From: JAGPUQ01 sp049325095 | GTDB taxonomy: Bacteria > Pseudomonadota > Gammaproteobacteria > Pseudomonadales > Porticoccaceae | Direction: 5' to 3' | Assembly (NCBI GenBank): GCA_049325095.1 | Contig: JBMOPO010000028.1 | Span: 52,871 to 116,870, forward strand | DNA length: 64,000 nucleotides | Part shown: positions 43,748-52,286 of the stretch, one piece after another | Layout of the letters: each line of letters begins with the position of its first letter | Numbering within the stretch: the stretch's first letter is position 1 | Notes under the pieces: generated by a model | Told to the model about the DNA's origin: nothing | Seen by the model: the letters and a program-made list of their open reading frames with translations, nothing else | The model's database searches: none | Position numbers and translations under genes: made by a program

Positions 43748-44848
43748 TCAGCCCGTCTCCCGCCGGTCGAAGGACACGCCCTTGACCAGCGCCCACACCG
43801 TCTGCCCCGCGGCCAGCCCGAGTGCGGCGGCCGCCTCGCGGGTGATGCGCGCACGCAGGTGGGTCGGCGCAGCGCCGGGGGCGGCGAGGTCGAGCAGCAC
43901 CTCGGCGTGGGCGCCGGCGGTTTCGGCGTCGATGCGCAGCACCCGCCCCTCGAGCTGGTTGCGGATGCTGACGGCATCCACCCGGTGCAGCGCCAGCGCC
44001 ACGTCGCGCGCGCGCACGTGCAGGCGCAGCCGCGTGCCCGGCGCGGCGTCTATGTGCGGCAGGACGAGGCGCTGGCCGGCGAGGTCCAGTTCGGTCAGCG
44101 CGTACTCGGGCAGTTGGCGCACCAGGGTGGCGTCGAGCAGGGCGCCGGCCTCGAAGCGGCCGGACACCGCCGCCGCCTCCGGCCGCTGCAGGACGGCGTG
44201 CACTTCGCCGCGGGCGGTCACGCGCCCGGCGGCGAGGATCAGCACCTCGCCGGCGAGCTGGGCGACTTCCTCCACGGCGTGGGAGACGTAGATCAGCGGA
44301 ATGCCGAAACGCCCCGGCAGTTGACGGATGTAGGGCAGCAGTTCGGCCCGGCGCTGCGCGTCGAGCGCCGACAGCGGCTCGTCGAGCAGCAGCAGGCGCG
44401 GATTGGCCAGCAGCGCGCGGGCGATGGCCACGCGCTGGCGCTCGCCGCCGGACAGGCCGGCGACGCGGCGTTCGAGCAGCGGGGCCAGATCGAGCGCCGC
44501 CACCACGCCGTCGAAGCCGGGTCCGCCGGGGCGGGCGCGGGCCTGGGCGTAGCGCAGGTTGCCGGCCACGGAGCGGTGCGCGAACAGCCGCGCGTCCTGG
44601 AACACATAGCCGATGCCACGCCGGTGCGGCGGCAGGTTCAGGCCGGCCGCGCTGTCGTGCAGCACCTCGCCATCGAGGGCGATACGTGCCCGCGCCGCTG
44701 GCTCCAGCCCGGCCAGTGCGCGCAGCAGGGTGCTCTTGCCGCTGCCGGAGGCGCCCATCACCGCGGTGATGCCGGCCAGCTCCAGCGTCTCGTCGACCGC
44801 CAGCGCGAAGCCCGGATGGCGCAGTTCGACGGCGCAGTCGAGCCTCAT
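43748..44848 (-). CDS. modC: Molybdate ABC transporter ATP-binding protein
   Basis: The ATPase of the ModABC importer. 366 residues. Walker A GASGSGKST at 32-40, signature LSGGERQRVA, Walker B LLLLDEPLSALD, and a C-terminal regulatory TOBE/Mop domain (about 290-360) that binds oxyanion and can inhibit the transporter. The ATG overlaps the modB stop (ATGA). A piece of its middle region is duplicated 1.8 kb downstream. Confidence 0.95.
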   Translation of the reverse strand: MRLDCAVELRHPGFALAVDETLELAGITAVMGASGSGKSTLLRALAGLEPAARARIALDGEVLHDSAAGLNLPPHRRGIGYVFQDARLFAHRSVAGNLRYAQARARPGGPGFDGVVAALDLAPLLERRVAGLSGGERQRVAIARALLANPRLLLLDEPLSALDAQRRAELLPYIRQLPGRFGIPLIYVSHAVEEVAQLAGEVLILAAGRVTARGEVHAVLQRPEAAAVSGRFEAGALLDATLVRQLPEYALTELDLAGQRLVLPHIDAAPGTRLRLHVRARDVALALHRVDAVSIRNQLEGRVLRIDAETAGAHAEVLLDLAAPGAAPTHLRARITREAAAALGLAAGQTVWALVKGVSFDRRETG

Positions 44849-45519
44849 GCGGCCTGCACCCGGTGGCGGTTGAGCGCATAGACCAGCGCCAGCACGGCAA
44901 AGGAGAACGCCAGCAGGCCGGCCGAGAGCCAGTGCGCGGCGGCGAACTCGAGCGTTTCCACGTGCTCGTAGATGGCGATCGACACCACCCGGGTCTGGCC
45001 TGGGATGTTGCCGCCCACCATCAGCACCACGCCGAACTCGCCGAGCGTGTGGGCGAAGCCGAGCACCGCGGCGGTCAGATAGCCGCGCGCCGCGAGCGGG
45101 CTGGCCACGGTAAAAAAAGCATCGAGTGGCCGCGCGCCCAGCACCGCGGCGGCCTCCAGCGGCGCGCGGCCGACCGCCTCGAAGGCGCCCTGCAGCGGCT
45201 GCACCACGAACGGCAGCGAATAGAGCATGGAGGCCAGCACCAGGCCGCTGAAGGAAAAGGTCAGCGTCTGCCCGGTCAGCCCCAGCCAGGCGGCGCCGAG
45301 CGGCGCGCCGGGCGCGAACAGCACCAGCAGATAGAAGCCGAGCACCGTCGGCGGCAGCACCAGTGGCAGCGCGGTGACCGCCTCGATCAGGGGCTTCACG
45401 CGGGTGCGGGTGTGGGCCAACCACCAGGCCAGCGGCGTGCCGATCAGCAGCAGCAGCGCCACCGTCACCGCCGCCAGGCGCAGCGACAGCCAGACCGGGC
45501 CGAGATCGAGCCCGCTCAT
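44845..45519 (-). CDS. modB: Molybdate ABC transporter permease
   Basis: The membrane subunit of ModABC, 224 residues with five or six membrane helices. The EAA loop, which contacts ModC, is seen in EAAAVLGARPLDAFFTVASPLAARG (about 125-150). Typical family stretches are TALPLVLPPTVLGFYLL and GEFGVVLMVGGNIPG. It overlaps modC downstream and modA upstream by four bases each. Confidence 0.95.
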   Translation of the reverse strand: MSGLDLGPVWLSLRLAAVTVALLLLIGTPLAWWLAHTRTRVKPLIEAVTALPLVLPPTVLGFYLLVLFAPGAPLGAAWLGLTGQTLTFSFSGLVLASMLYSLPFVVQPLQGAFEAVGRAPLEAAAVLGARPLDAFFTVASPLAARGYLTAAVLGFAHTLGEFGVVLMVGGNIPGQTRVVSIAIYEHVETLEFAAAHWLSAGLLAFSFAVLALVYALNRHRVQAA

Positions 45520-46274
45520 GGCGCCGGATCCGGCAGGCCGTAGCCGAGCGATCGAATCACTTCGCGGCTGGCCGGGGTCTTCAGATAATCGAGCAGCGCC
45601 TGCGCCGCCGGGTTGTCGCGCGCGCGGGCGATCAGGATGGCGTCCTGCTTCAGCGGCGCATGCAGCTCCTGCGGTACTGTCCAGTAGCTGCCGGGTTGCG
45701 CGCCGGCGACGACGGACGACAGCGCGACAAAGCCGGCCTGCGCGGCGCCGCTCGCCACCATGGCGTAGACCTGCCCGATGTCCTCGCCGCGCACGATGCG
45801 CTCCTGCACGGTGGACCACAGGCCGAGTTTTTCCAGCACCTGCTGCGCGGCCACGCCATAAGGGGCGACGGCCGGGTTGGCGATGGCCAGATGCCGGAAC
45901 TGCCCGGCGCGCAGATAGGCCGGCCCGTCGCCGATGGCCTGCGGGTCCGGGCTCCACAGCGCCAGCCGCCCGACGGCGTAGGTGAAGCGCGAGGCCGGCA
46001 CGCCGAGGCCAGTCTCCGCGAGCAGCGCCGGGCGCTCGACGTCGGCCGAGAGCAGCACGGCGAAGGGCGCGCCCTGCCGGATCTGCTGCACGAACTTGCC
46101 GGACGAACCCAGCACCACGGTCAGCCGGTGCCCGCTGGCCTGCTCGAAGGCCGGCTCCAGGCGCGCCATGGCGGGGGCGAAGTTGGCGGCCACGGCGGCG
46201 GTGACCTCGGCGGCGGTCGCCGTCGCCGACAGCGCCGGCAGGCCGAGGGCGGCCGCGAACAAGAGGCGTTGCAT
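45516..46274 (-). CDS. modA: Molybdate-binding periplasmic protein
   Basis: The substrate-binding component of ModABC, 252 residues with a signal peptide (about 1-20, cut after TATA). The molybdate-site segments LGSSGKFVQQI and ADVERPALL, and the later AAQAGFVALSS, are present. The ATG at 46274 follows a leader containing a strong hairpin. No modE regulator gene or standard ModE box is visible in the window. Confidence 0.94.
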   Translation of the reverse strand: MQRLLFAAALGLPALSATATAAEVTAAVAANFAPAMARLEPAFEQASGHRLTVVLGSSGKFVQQIRQGAPFAVLLSADVERPALLAETGLGVPASRFTYAVGRLALWSPDPQAIGDGPAYLRAGQFRHLAIANPAVAPYGVAAQQVLEKLGLWSTVQERIVRGEDIGQVYAMVASGAAQAGFVALSSVVAGAQPGSYWTVPQELHAPLKQDAILIARARDNPAAQALLDYLKTPASREVIRSLGYGLPDPAP

Positions 46275-46300
46275 GGCTGGGCTCCAGATCGGCGCGACCG

Positions 46301-46337
46301 CGCTGCGCCCGGGGCGGAGAACCCGCCCCGGGCAGCG
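46301..46337 (-). promoter_or_regulatory. Strong hairpin in the modA leader
   Basis: An 11-bp perfect stem (46307-46317 with 46323-46333) with a 5-base loop is extended by four more pairs (46301-46304 with 46334-46337) past a 2-base bulge. It lies about 27 bases before the modA ATG. Its stability suggests control of modA expression or an attenuator; there is no T-tract. Confidence 0.4.
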
Positions 46338-46421
46338 CTGCGGCGTACAGAGGGTGCAATTTACAGGCATTTTCGGGGCCGGGCGCGGGGAGGGTTCACC
46401 GGCCCCGGAAGTCGCGGTTTT

Positions 46422-47633
46422 TCAGAGGCGGTCGAGCAGGCGATTGAGCTCGGAGATGCCGATATAGCCCAGGCCGGCGGCGAAATTCATCATGGCGTCG
46501 AGGTGGGTGCGGCGGCCGTGGGCGATGCGCATGCTGGTGGCCACCGCGATCACCGAGATCTTGTAGTAGGACAGCACCTGGTAGTAGCGCAGCCGCTCGC
46601 GATCGACCGGATTGCCGGAAACCCGTTCGTATTGCTCCAGAAACTCCTCCACGGGCAACAGGCTGCTCGCCAGCAGGGTGCCCTGTTCGTCGGGGCAGCC
46701 GAACATCGGCAGGCTGGCCCAGGCCAGGTCGTCGTGGTAATCGCCCAGATAGGCGAGTTCCCAGTCGAAGATGGCGTTGATCCGCAGCCGGTCGTCGTAC
46801 ATGAAATTGCCGCTGCGATAGTCGCCGTGGACCAGTACCGGGCGCTCCACCACCGGCTTGTGGTGGTGCAGCCAGAGCGCGGCCCGCTCCATGACCGGAT
46901 GGGCGTCGAGGGTGTCTTCGTGCCAGGCCCGCTCCCACAGCCCGAGCGCCCAGTCCACCGCCTGGGTGGTGCCGGCCTGCGGCACCGCGAAGCTGGGCAG
47001 GGCGCAGCGCCGCCAGTCGAGGTTGTGGATGTGCGCCAGGATGGCGATGAACTGGTCCCGCAGCGCGGCGCGCAGCTCGGGCGGGAAATACATGCCCACG
47101 CCGCTCATCCGGTCCGCCCCCGGCGGCCGCACCGTGCCCTCCAGGAAGCCGGCGATCAGCGCCGGGCGCCCCAGGTCGCGGCCGTCCGGGTCCAGCCAGA
47201 GCGCCTCCGGAACCGGGACCTGGCCGCGCATGGCGCGCAGGATCTCCCACTCCCGCTGGCGGTGGGTCTCGACGATGGCCTCGGTGGGATCCATGCGCAG
47301 CATCAGGTGCTGCCGGACCGGCTGGGCGGCGCCCGGCGGCTGCCAGTGCAGCCAGAAGCTGAACTGCTCCTTGGAGGCGCCGCCGGAGAGTCGCTCCAGC
47401 CCCTCCACGCGGACCCCGGGCTGGCCGGTCCGGGCGGCGAGAAACGCCTGCAGCCGTTGGTCGAGGCCGCTGAAATCCAGCGAGTGCTCGGCGATCTCGA
47501 TGCGCTTGCGGAGCTTGCGGGTGAATACCTCGTCGATCGCCGGCTCGACCGGAAAGCGCGCCCGCAGGGTCGCGATCCAGTCCTCGGTGGGCCGGTGGCG
47601 CAGCGCTGCGGTGGGGGTGCGGTGCCGGATCAC
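46422..47633 (-). CDS. APH-type phosphotransferase, copy 2
   Basis: An aminoglycoside-phosphotransferase/choline-kinase-fold protein of 403 residues. The kinase motifs are HGDYRSGNFMY (catalytic Asp and Asn, near residue 285) and FDWELAYLGD (metal Asp). The Gly-rich lipid/nucleotide segment LSGGASKEQFSF is near 95. It is a tandem paralogue of the next upstream gene; both share GGASKEQF, LRMDP, IAGFLEG and AWHEDTL. Members of this large environmental family are usually linked to acyl-CoA or sterol/terpenoid degradation rather than antibiotic resistance; the substrate is unknown. The GTG start overlaps the stop of copy 1. Confidence 0.88.
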   Translation of the reverse strand: MIRHRTPTAALRHRPTEDWIATLRARFPVEPAIDEVFTRKLRKRIEIAEHSLDFSGLDQRLQAFLAARTGQPGVRVEGLERLSGGASKEQFSFWLHWQPPGAAQPVRQHLMLRMDPTEAIVETHRQREWEILRAMRGQVPVPEALWLDPDGRDLGRPALIAGFLEGTVRPPGADRMSGVGMYFPPELRAALRDQFIAILAHIHNLDWRRCALPSFAVPQAGTTQAVDWALGLWERAWHEDTLDAHPVMERAALWLHHHKPVVERPVLVHGDYRSGNFMYDDRLRINAIFDWELAYLGDYHDDLAWASLPMFGCPDEQGTLLASSLLPVEEFLEQYERVSGNPVDRERLRYYQVLSYYKISVIAVATSMRIAHGRRTHLDAMMNFAAGLGYIGISELNRLLDRL

Positions 47634-48844
47634 GGGGCCCTCCGGGCGCCGAGCAGGCGCTGCAGATTGGACAGGGCGATGTAGCCGAAGCCGCCGAGCA
47701 GATTCATCATGGCGTCGAGGTGGGTGCGGCGGCCGTGGGCGGTGCGCAGGCCGGTGGCGACCGCGATCACCACCATCTTGTAGTGGTTGAGGACCTGGAA
47801 GTAGAACAGCCGCTCCGGATCCACCGGCAGGCCGCTCAGCTCCCGGTAGCGGGCGAAGAACTCGTCGCGCGGCAGCAGCCCGCAGACCAGCATCCCGCCG
47901 CGCTCGTCGGGGCTGCCGAGGATGTCGCTGGCGATGTAGGCGAGGTCCTCGTGATGGTCGCCGATGTGCGCCAGCTCCCAATCCAGCACGGCGTTGATGC
48001 GCAGCTCGTCGGTGTACATGAAGTTGCCGCTGCGGTAGTCGCCGTGCACCACCACCGGCCGCTCCACCGGCGGCATGTGCCGCTTCAGCCAGTCCGCGGC
48101 ATAGTCCATCAGCGGGTGTGACTCCAGGGTGTCCTCGTGCCAGGCCCGCTCCCAGGTGGCCAGCGACCAGAGGTTGCCCTCGATGGTGCCCGGCTGCGGC
48201 GGGTCGAAGGCGGAGAGCTCGGCGGCGCGCCAGTCGAAATTGTGGATCCGGGCCAGATGGGCGACGAACTGGTCCTTGAGCCCGGCGCGCAACTCGGGGG
48301 CGAAATACATGCCCAGGCCGCTGGCCTTGTTCTCCCCCTCGGGGCGCACGCGGCCTTCCAGGAAACCGGCGATCAGGAACGGATGGCCGAGGTGCTCGCC
48401 GCCGGGGTCCACCCAGAACACCTCGGGCACCGGCACCACGCCGCGCATGGCGCGCAGCAGCTGGGCTTCGCGCAGGCGGTGGGTTTCGACGATGGATTCG
48501 CTGGGATCCATGCGCAGGATCAGGCGGCGGGTCACGCATTCGCCGCCGGCCGGGCGCCAGCTCAACCGGAAGGTGAACTGCTCCTTGGAGGCGCCGCCGG
48601 TCAGCCGTTGCAGGTCGGAGAATTCCAGGTCCTCCTGGCCGGTGACCGCGCGGAGGTAAGCCTCCAGGCGCCCGGCCAGCGCGGCCACGTCGGTGCGATG
48701 CTCGCCGGGCCGCGCGCGGTGTTCCAGCTTGCGGGTGAACACCTCGTCGATGGTCCGCTCGACCGGGAAGCGGGCGCGGATCGCGGCGATCCAGTCGGCG
48801 GTGGGGGCGGAGCGCAGGCGCTGGGTCGGGGTGCGATCGACCAT
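47630..48844 (-). CDS. APH-type phosphotransferase, copy 1
   Basis: 404 residues, an APH-fold kinase-like protein, tandem paralogue of the gene just downstream. The motifs HGDYRSGNFMY and LDWELAHIGD are intact, as is LTGGASKEQFTF at the glycine-rich loop. Clear ATG at 48844 and a four-base overlap with copy 2. It is preceded by a 189-residue hypothetical and a DUF7064-like protein in the same direction. A joint role in modification of a hydrophobic hydroxylated compound is a reasonable inference, not shown. Confidence 0.88.
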   Translation of the reverse strand: MVDRTPTQRLRSAPTADWIAAIRARFPVERTIDEVFTRKLEHRARPGEHRTDVAALAGRLEAYLRAVTGQEDLEFSDLQRLTGGASKEQFTFRLSWRPAGGECVTRRLILRMDPSESIVETHRLREAQLLRAMRGVVPVPEVFWVDPGGEHLGHPFLIAGFLEGRVRPEGENKASGLGMYFAPELRAGLKDQFVAHLARIHNFDWRAAELSAFDPPQPGTIEGNLWSLATWERAWHEDTLESHPLMDYAADWLKRHMPPVERPVVVHGDYRSGNFMYTDELRINAVLDWELAHIGDHHEDLAYIASDILGSPDERGGMLVCGLLPRDEFFARYRELSGLPVDPERLFYFQVLNHYKMVVIAVATGLRTAHGRRTHLDAMMNLLGGFGYIALSNLQRLLGARRAP

Positions 48845-48846
48845 GG

Positions 48847-49416
48847 TCAGCCGGCGCCGGGCAGTTGCAGGCGGCCGTCGCGATAGAGCAGCTCGCCGAT
48901 GTCCGGCACCTGGTCGGCCTGGGCGTCGAAATTCAGCGGTTTCACCCAGGCGCGCTCGCGCACTTCGAGCTCGCGCAGGAAGGGCCGCAGCAGCCCGTCC
49001 AGGGCTTTCCGCTGGGCGTCGGGCAGCGCCGGCTGCTGTCGGATCAGGGCGCACAGCAGCTCCTTCATGGATTCGTTGCTGCCGCGCAGGACGTCGTAGC
49101 TGTAGAGGTGGGCGTCGCTGCCGGGCGGATCCTCGGCCAGCCGCCGCTGCATGGCGGCCAGGGTTTCGATGACGGCGTCGTCGGTCACCGCGGGCACCGA
49201 CAGCAGCGCCAGGATGCGCTCCAGCAGGCCCCGGTAGTGGAGATGTTCCAGCAGTTCGTAGTGGAAGACCTTGTCGTGCACCTGTTCGAGAAAGGCGAGC
49301 GTGGCGGCGACGATGCCGGCCTGCTCCTGGGCGAAGCGGTCGCTCAGGTTGGGCAGCACCACCTGCTCCATGGTCTTGCGCATCCCCGCCAGGAATTGGG
49401 AAATCTCCGGGCCCAT
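48847..49416 (-). CDS. Hypothetical helical protein in the phosphotransferase operon
   Basis: 189 residues, all-helical by appearance, with no signal peptide or membrane segment and no recognised family name. Conserved-looking segments are FHYELLEHLHYRGLLERILALL and LYSYDVLRGSNESMKELL. It ends 2 bases before the first phosphotransferase ATG, so it is co-transcribed with the pair. Proteins of this type may serve as partner subunits to the kinases; this is only suggested by position. Confidence 0.75.
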   Translation of the reverse strand: MGPEISQFLAGMRKTMEQVVLPNLSDRFAQEQAGIVAATLAFLEQVHDKVFHYELLEHLHYRGLLERILALLSVPAVTDDAVIETLAAMQRRLAEDPPGSDAHLYSYDVLRGSNESMKELLCALIRQQPALPDAQRKALDGLLRPFLRELEVRERAWVKPLNFDAQADQVPDIGELLYRDGRLQLPGAG

Positions 49417-49481
49417 GCCGTGTCACCCCCGCGGTTGGAATGGCGGCCCGGCACGCCGCCGCGCCCCGCTCTGCCCGCGGA

Positions 49482-50441
49482 TCATCGCGGCAGCTTGGCG
49501 TTGAAGTGTTCCTTGCACAGGTCCTGCACCTCACCCCAGCCGACCACGCCGCCGCGATCCCAGCGCACGAAGGCATGGCTCAGATACATCTGCGGCCAGG
49601 GAATCCAGGGGTTGGCGGTGAACGGCGTGCCGGTGAATTCGTGAACCCGGCCGCGCACGTCTTCGACTTCCAGCTCGAAGAACTGGTGCAGGAAGCCGTT
49701 GCGGCGCACCTTGCCGCTGCCGCCGCGGATGCCGTACACCCGATCGCCCTCGCGGACGTAGCCGTGGGCGATGGTCGGGTAGACGTCCAGCCGCCGGGGA
49801 TCGACCAGCCAAATGCAGTGGATGCTCTGGTCGTCGTCGAAGTTGGCATTCATCCAGCAGAAGTTCTTCAGCGACCGCTCGTCGCGCAGCCCCCAGCTGT
49901 GATCCATGCTCGCCACGCAGTCGATGGCATGGCGCGTGCCGCGCAGGTTCAGGGTGCCGCGCACCCGGCCGCTCTGGTCCCAGTGGCCGGCGTAGGCGTG
50001 GGCGCTGACGGTGTCGCCCTCGAGCTGGGCCCCGGCCAGGGGGTCCATGTCCGGGTCGTGGATGTCGTAGGGCGCCATCAGCCCGGTGTAGATGACGTCG
50101 AAGCTCACTCCCTGGCCGCCGTCGAAGCGGATGTGGTAGTCCATCACTGGCCGGGTGCAGCGGATGGCGAGGCCGTTGGCCAGCTCGAAGTCGTCGAGAT
50201 TGCCCGCCGGCATCGGCAGGTGGACGAAGCAGTCGAAGTAGTTGACCTCGTGGGGCGTGTTGGAGATGCCGTCGACGATGGTCACGCTCGACATCACCGC
50301 TCCCAGATTGGGCTTGGCCTGCACATAGGCGCCCACATGGAGGCTGGCCTCGGGCACGTAGAAGCCGAAATAGTTGGTTTCCGCCCAGCTGTAGTGATCG
50401 GAACTGGGTGGGTGGAAATACATGTCCTGGTCTTGGATCAC
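49482..50441 (-). CDS. DUF7064/CrtC-like beta-sandwich protein
   Basis: 319 residues with many Trp, Tyr, Asp and His in a beta-rich pattern, resembling the lipocalin-like AttH/CrtC fold used by hydratases and isomerases acting on hydrophobic substrates. Distinct stretches are MDHSWGLRDERSLKNFCWMN and NPWIPWPQMYLSHAFVRW. The start is GTG at 50441 with a GGGGAG RBS; the ATG six codons later is less well placed. Such proteins often neighbour APH-type phosphotransferases in environmental proteobacteria. The activity is not known. Confidence 0.72.
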   Translation of the reverse strand: MIQDQDMYFHPPSSDHYSWAETNYFGFYVPEASLHVGAYVQAKPNLGAVMSSVTIVDGISNTPHEVNYFDCFVHLPMPAGNLDDFELANGLAIRCTRPVMDYHIRFDGGQGVSFDVIYTGLMAPYDIHDPDMDPLAGAQLEGDTVSAHAYAGHWDQSGRVRGTLNLRGTRHAIDCVASMDHSWGLRDERSLKNFCWMNANFDDDQSIHCIWLVDPRRLDVYPTIAHGYVREGDRVYGIRGGSGKVRRNGFLHQFFELEVEDVRGRVHEFTGTPFTANPWIPWPQMYLSHAFVRWDRGGVVGWGEVQDLCKEHFNAKLPR

Positions 50442-50505
50442 AGGTCTCCCCCTCGGGCAATTGCGGCGACCGGGAGGCCGCCAGCGTGCGGTGTTATCGC
50501 TGTCA

Positions 50506-50519
50506 TAACCCGCGGGTAA
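50506..50519. promoter_or_regulatory. Palindromic operator candidate, copy 1
   Basis: TAACCCGCGGGTAA lies in the 138-base divergent gap between the DUF7064-like gene and the tyrosine phosphatase gene. Its core ACCCGCGGGT (50508-50517) is a perfect palindrome. The same core with TA flanks occurs at 53747-53758 in another divergent gap, which makes a shared regulator plausible. Confidence 0.5.
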
Positions 50520-50579
50520 ACTAGTCCATGGAGCGATTGGCGGTCAAGCCGGCCGGCCGCGGATTCGGAGGAGGGGCGC

Positions 50580-51350
50580 GTGGAACGTTTTTTCCGTTTG
50601 GGCAGGACCAGCAACTTCCGCCACATGGGCGGCTATGCGGCCGCCGGCGGGCGGCGCACGCGGGCGGATCGGCTGTACCGCTCCGGCTATGTCAATGCGC
50701 CGGACGGGGAGGTGGCCGCCGCCTTCGAGCGTCTCGGCATCGCCGTGGTCTACGATTTCCGCAGCCCGGTGGAGCGCGCCAAGCATCCGCTGGCGGCCGG
50801 CACCGACGTCGAGGTGGTCGAGCTCGGTATGCTGGTGGCCAGCGTGGAGAATCTCTGGCAGATGCTGCTCGCGGAAGGCCTGACCCCGGCCGGCGCCGAG
50901 AAGATCATGGCCGAGCGCTATCGCGAACTGACCCGCGAGGAAGTCCCGGGTTATCGGACCATGTTCCAGCATCTGGCGGAGGGGGACGGCGGCGCCCTGG
51001 TGATGTGTTCGTTCGGCAAGGATCGCGCCGGCATCGCCTCGGCGCTCTTGCTGCATGCCCTGGGCGTCCCCACCGAGCAGGTGGAAGCCGATTACCTGCT
51101 GTCGGCCGCGGCCTATGCCGACGAGGAGGCGGCGATCGGCAAGTTCGAACAGTTCTTCAATGCCTCGGGTCTGCCGGTCGATCGCGAGATCGTGCTGCCC
51201 ATTCTCGACGCCCGGCCCCAGTACCTGCGCGTGGCCCTCGACCTGATCGAGACCGAGGCCGGCGGCATGGAGCGGTTCCTGACGCGGGAGATGGGGCTCG
51301 ACGCCGCGGGGCGGGAGCGGCTGATCGAGCGCTTCACCCAGGCCGGTTGA
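50580..51350 (+). CDS. Tyrosine-protein phosphatase-like protein
   Basis: A dual-specificity/Y_phosphatase3-type phosphatase, 256 residues. The P-loop Cys-x5-Arg is CSFGKDR at 143-149, followed by AG; the residue before the Cys is Met rather than His, a change seen in some members. The N-terminal segment FRLGRTSNFRHMGGY and DFRSPVER match this bacterial group. The start is GTG at 50580, with GGAGGAGGGG about 6 bases upstream. Substrate unknown; it may act on phosphoinositides, phosphotyrosine or a small-molecule phosphate made by the neighbouring kinases. Confidence 0.88.
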   Translation: MERFFRLGRTSNFRHMGGYAAAGGRRTRADRLYRSGYVNAPDGEVAAAFERLGIAVVYDFRSPVERAKHPLAAGTDVEVVELGMLVASVENLWQMLLAEGLTPAGAEKIMAERYRELTREEVPGYRTMFQHLAEGDGGALVMCSFGKDRAGIASALLLHALGVPTEQVEADYLLSAAAYADEEAAIGKFEQFFNASGLPVDREIVLPILDARPQYLRVALDLIETEAGGMERFLTREMGLDAAGRERLIERFTQAG

Positions 51351-51413
51351 GGGCCCGGTTCGGCGCCACCGCCGCGGGGGCGGCGCTGGCGCCGGGGGCA
51401 CCGCCGGCCGGGA

Positions 51414-52121
51414 TCACTCGCCGGCGGGGGCTTCTTCTTCGTCTTCTTCGTCGAGGGGCGGCAGGGGCCCGGTGGTGGCCGCCACCGTATTGTTGTGGCC
51501 GGTGCCCTTGCCGGTCAGGTACTCGTGGGTGTGCTCCAGCAGTTCGGAACCCGGCCCCCCGCTCAGGTGCAGCGCCACGCCGCGCACCACGATCCGCTCC
51601 GCGGTGGCGCCGAAGTTGACCCTGAGGCTCAGCAGCAGGGCACCGGCAGCGGGGTCGATGGTCTCCGCGAAGGGCGCGGCGCTGTCCACGCAGACGGGGC
51701 CGGGGTCGAGCAGATCCGTGCCGTCGTCGAGCAGCACCAGGGCACTGCTCGGAGGATCCTGCACCTGGGCCAGGCGGATCTGGCTGATGAAGCTCGACGC
51801 GCTGGAGTACTCGTAGCAGACCCGCACGCCTTCCACCAGATAACCCGGGGGCACCGAGACCGCGGTCTGTACCACCTTGTTGCCGCCGCCTTCGGCGTCC
51901 TCGCCCGTGGTGCTGGATTCGACGATCAGGCCCGACAGGCCGCCGCCCACCCCGGAGTTCACGGCGTTGAAGGACACCGAGACGCTGGGGTCACCGGCCA
52001 GAAAGCCGAGGTGATCGATCCACAACAATTCGTCCGCCTGGGCCGCCGGCGCGGCCAGTGCCAGCGCCGCCGCCAGTGCGGTGATGCGCAACCCGTTGCA
52101 ACCTGCGATAGATGGTGACAT
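51414..52121 (-). CDS. Secreted hypothetical protein
   Basis: 235 residues with a clear signal peptide (cut after QAD-type site near residue 29). The body is beta-rich, with VSFNAVNSGVGGG and a mid-region carrying Cys residues (VCYEYSS, VCVDSA). The tail is strongly acidic (DEEDEEEAPAGE). I recognise no family. It is convergent with the phosphatase gene, 63 bases apart. Confidence 0.75.
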   Translation of the reverse strand: MSPSIAGCNGLRITALAAALALAAPAAQADELLWIDHLGFLAGDPSVSVSFNAVNSGVGGGLSGLIVESSTTGEDAEGGGNKVVQTAVSVPPGYLVEGVRVCYEYSSASSFISQIRLAQVQDPPSSALVLLDDGTDLLDPGPVCVDSAAPFAETIDPAAGALLLSLRVNFGATAERIVVRGVALHLSGGPGSELLEHTHEYLTGKGTGHNNTVAATTGPLPPLDEEDEEEAPAGE

Positions 52122-52286
52122 CTGGAACCTCCCTGGGTGTTGTCGGTTGGTCCGCGCAACATAGCCGGCGTGGCCGCTCCCCCGAAAGGGGCGGTGCGCG
52201 GGAGTTTGACGGTGTTCAATGCGCGGCTGCGCGATCCGTCATGGACCCGACATTGCGGCGGCGGCGCCGCTCCCCGGGGCGGCCGT

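Noticed and set aside
39137..44900. Very long open frames on both strands over the fic, ATPase, chrA and modC region
   Set aside because: They are antisense or out-of-frame shadows of those genes, biased in composition and without domains.
46422..48844. Antibiotic-resistance phosphotransferases
   Set aside because: The tandem genes belong to a large environmental APH-fold group without the substrate features of resistance enzymes and sit in a catabolic-looking context.
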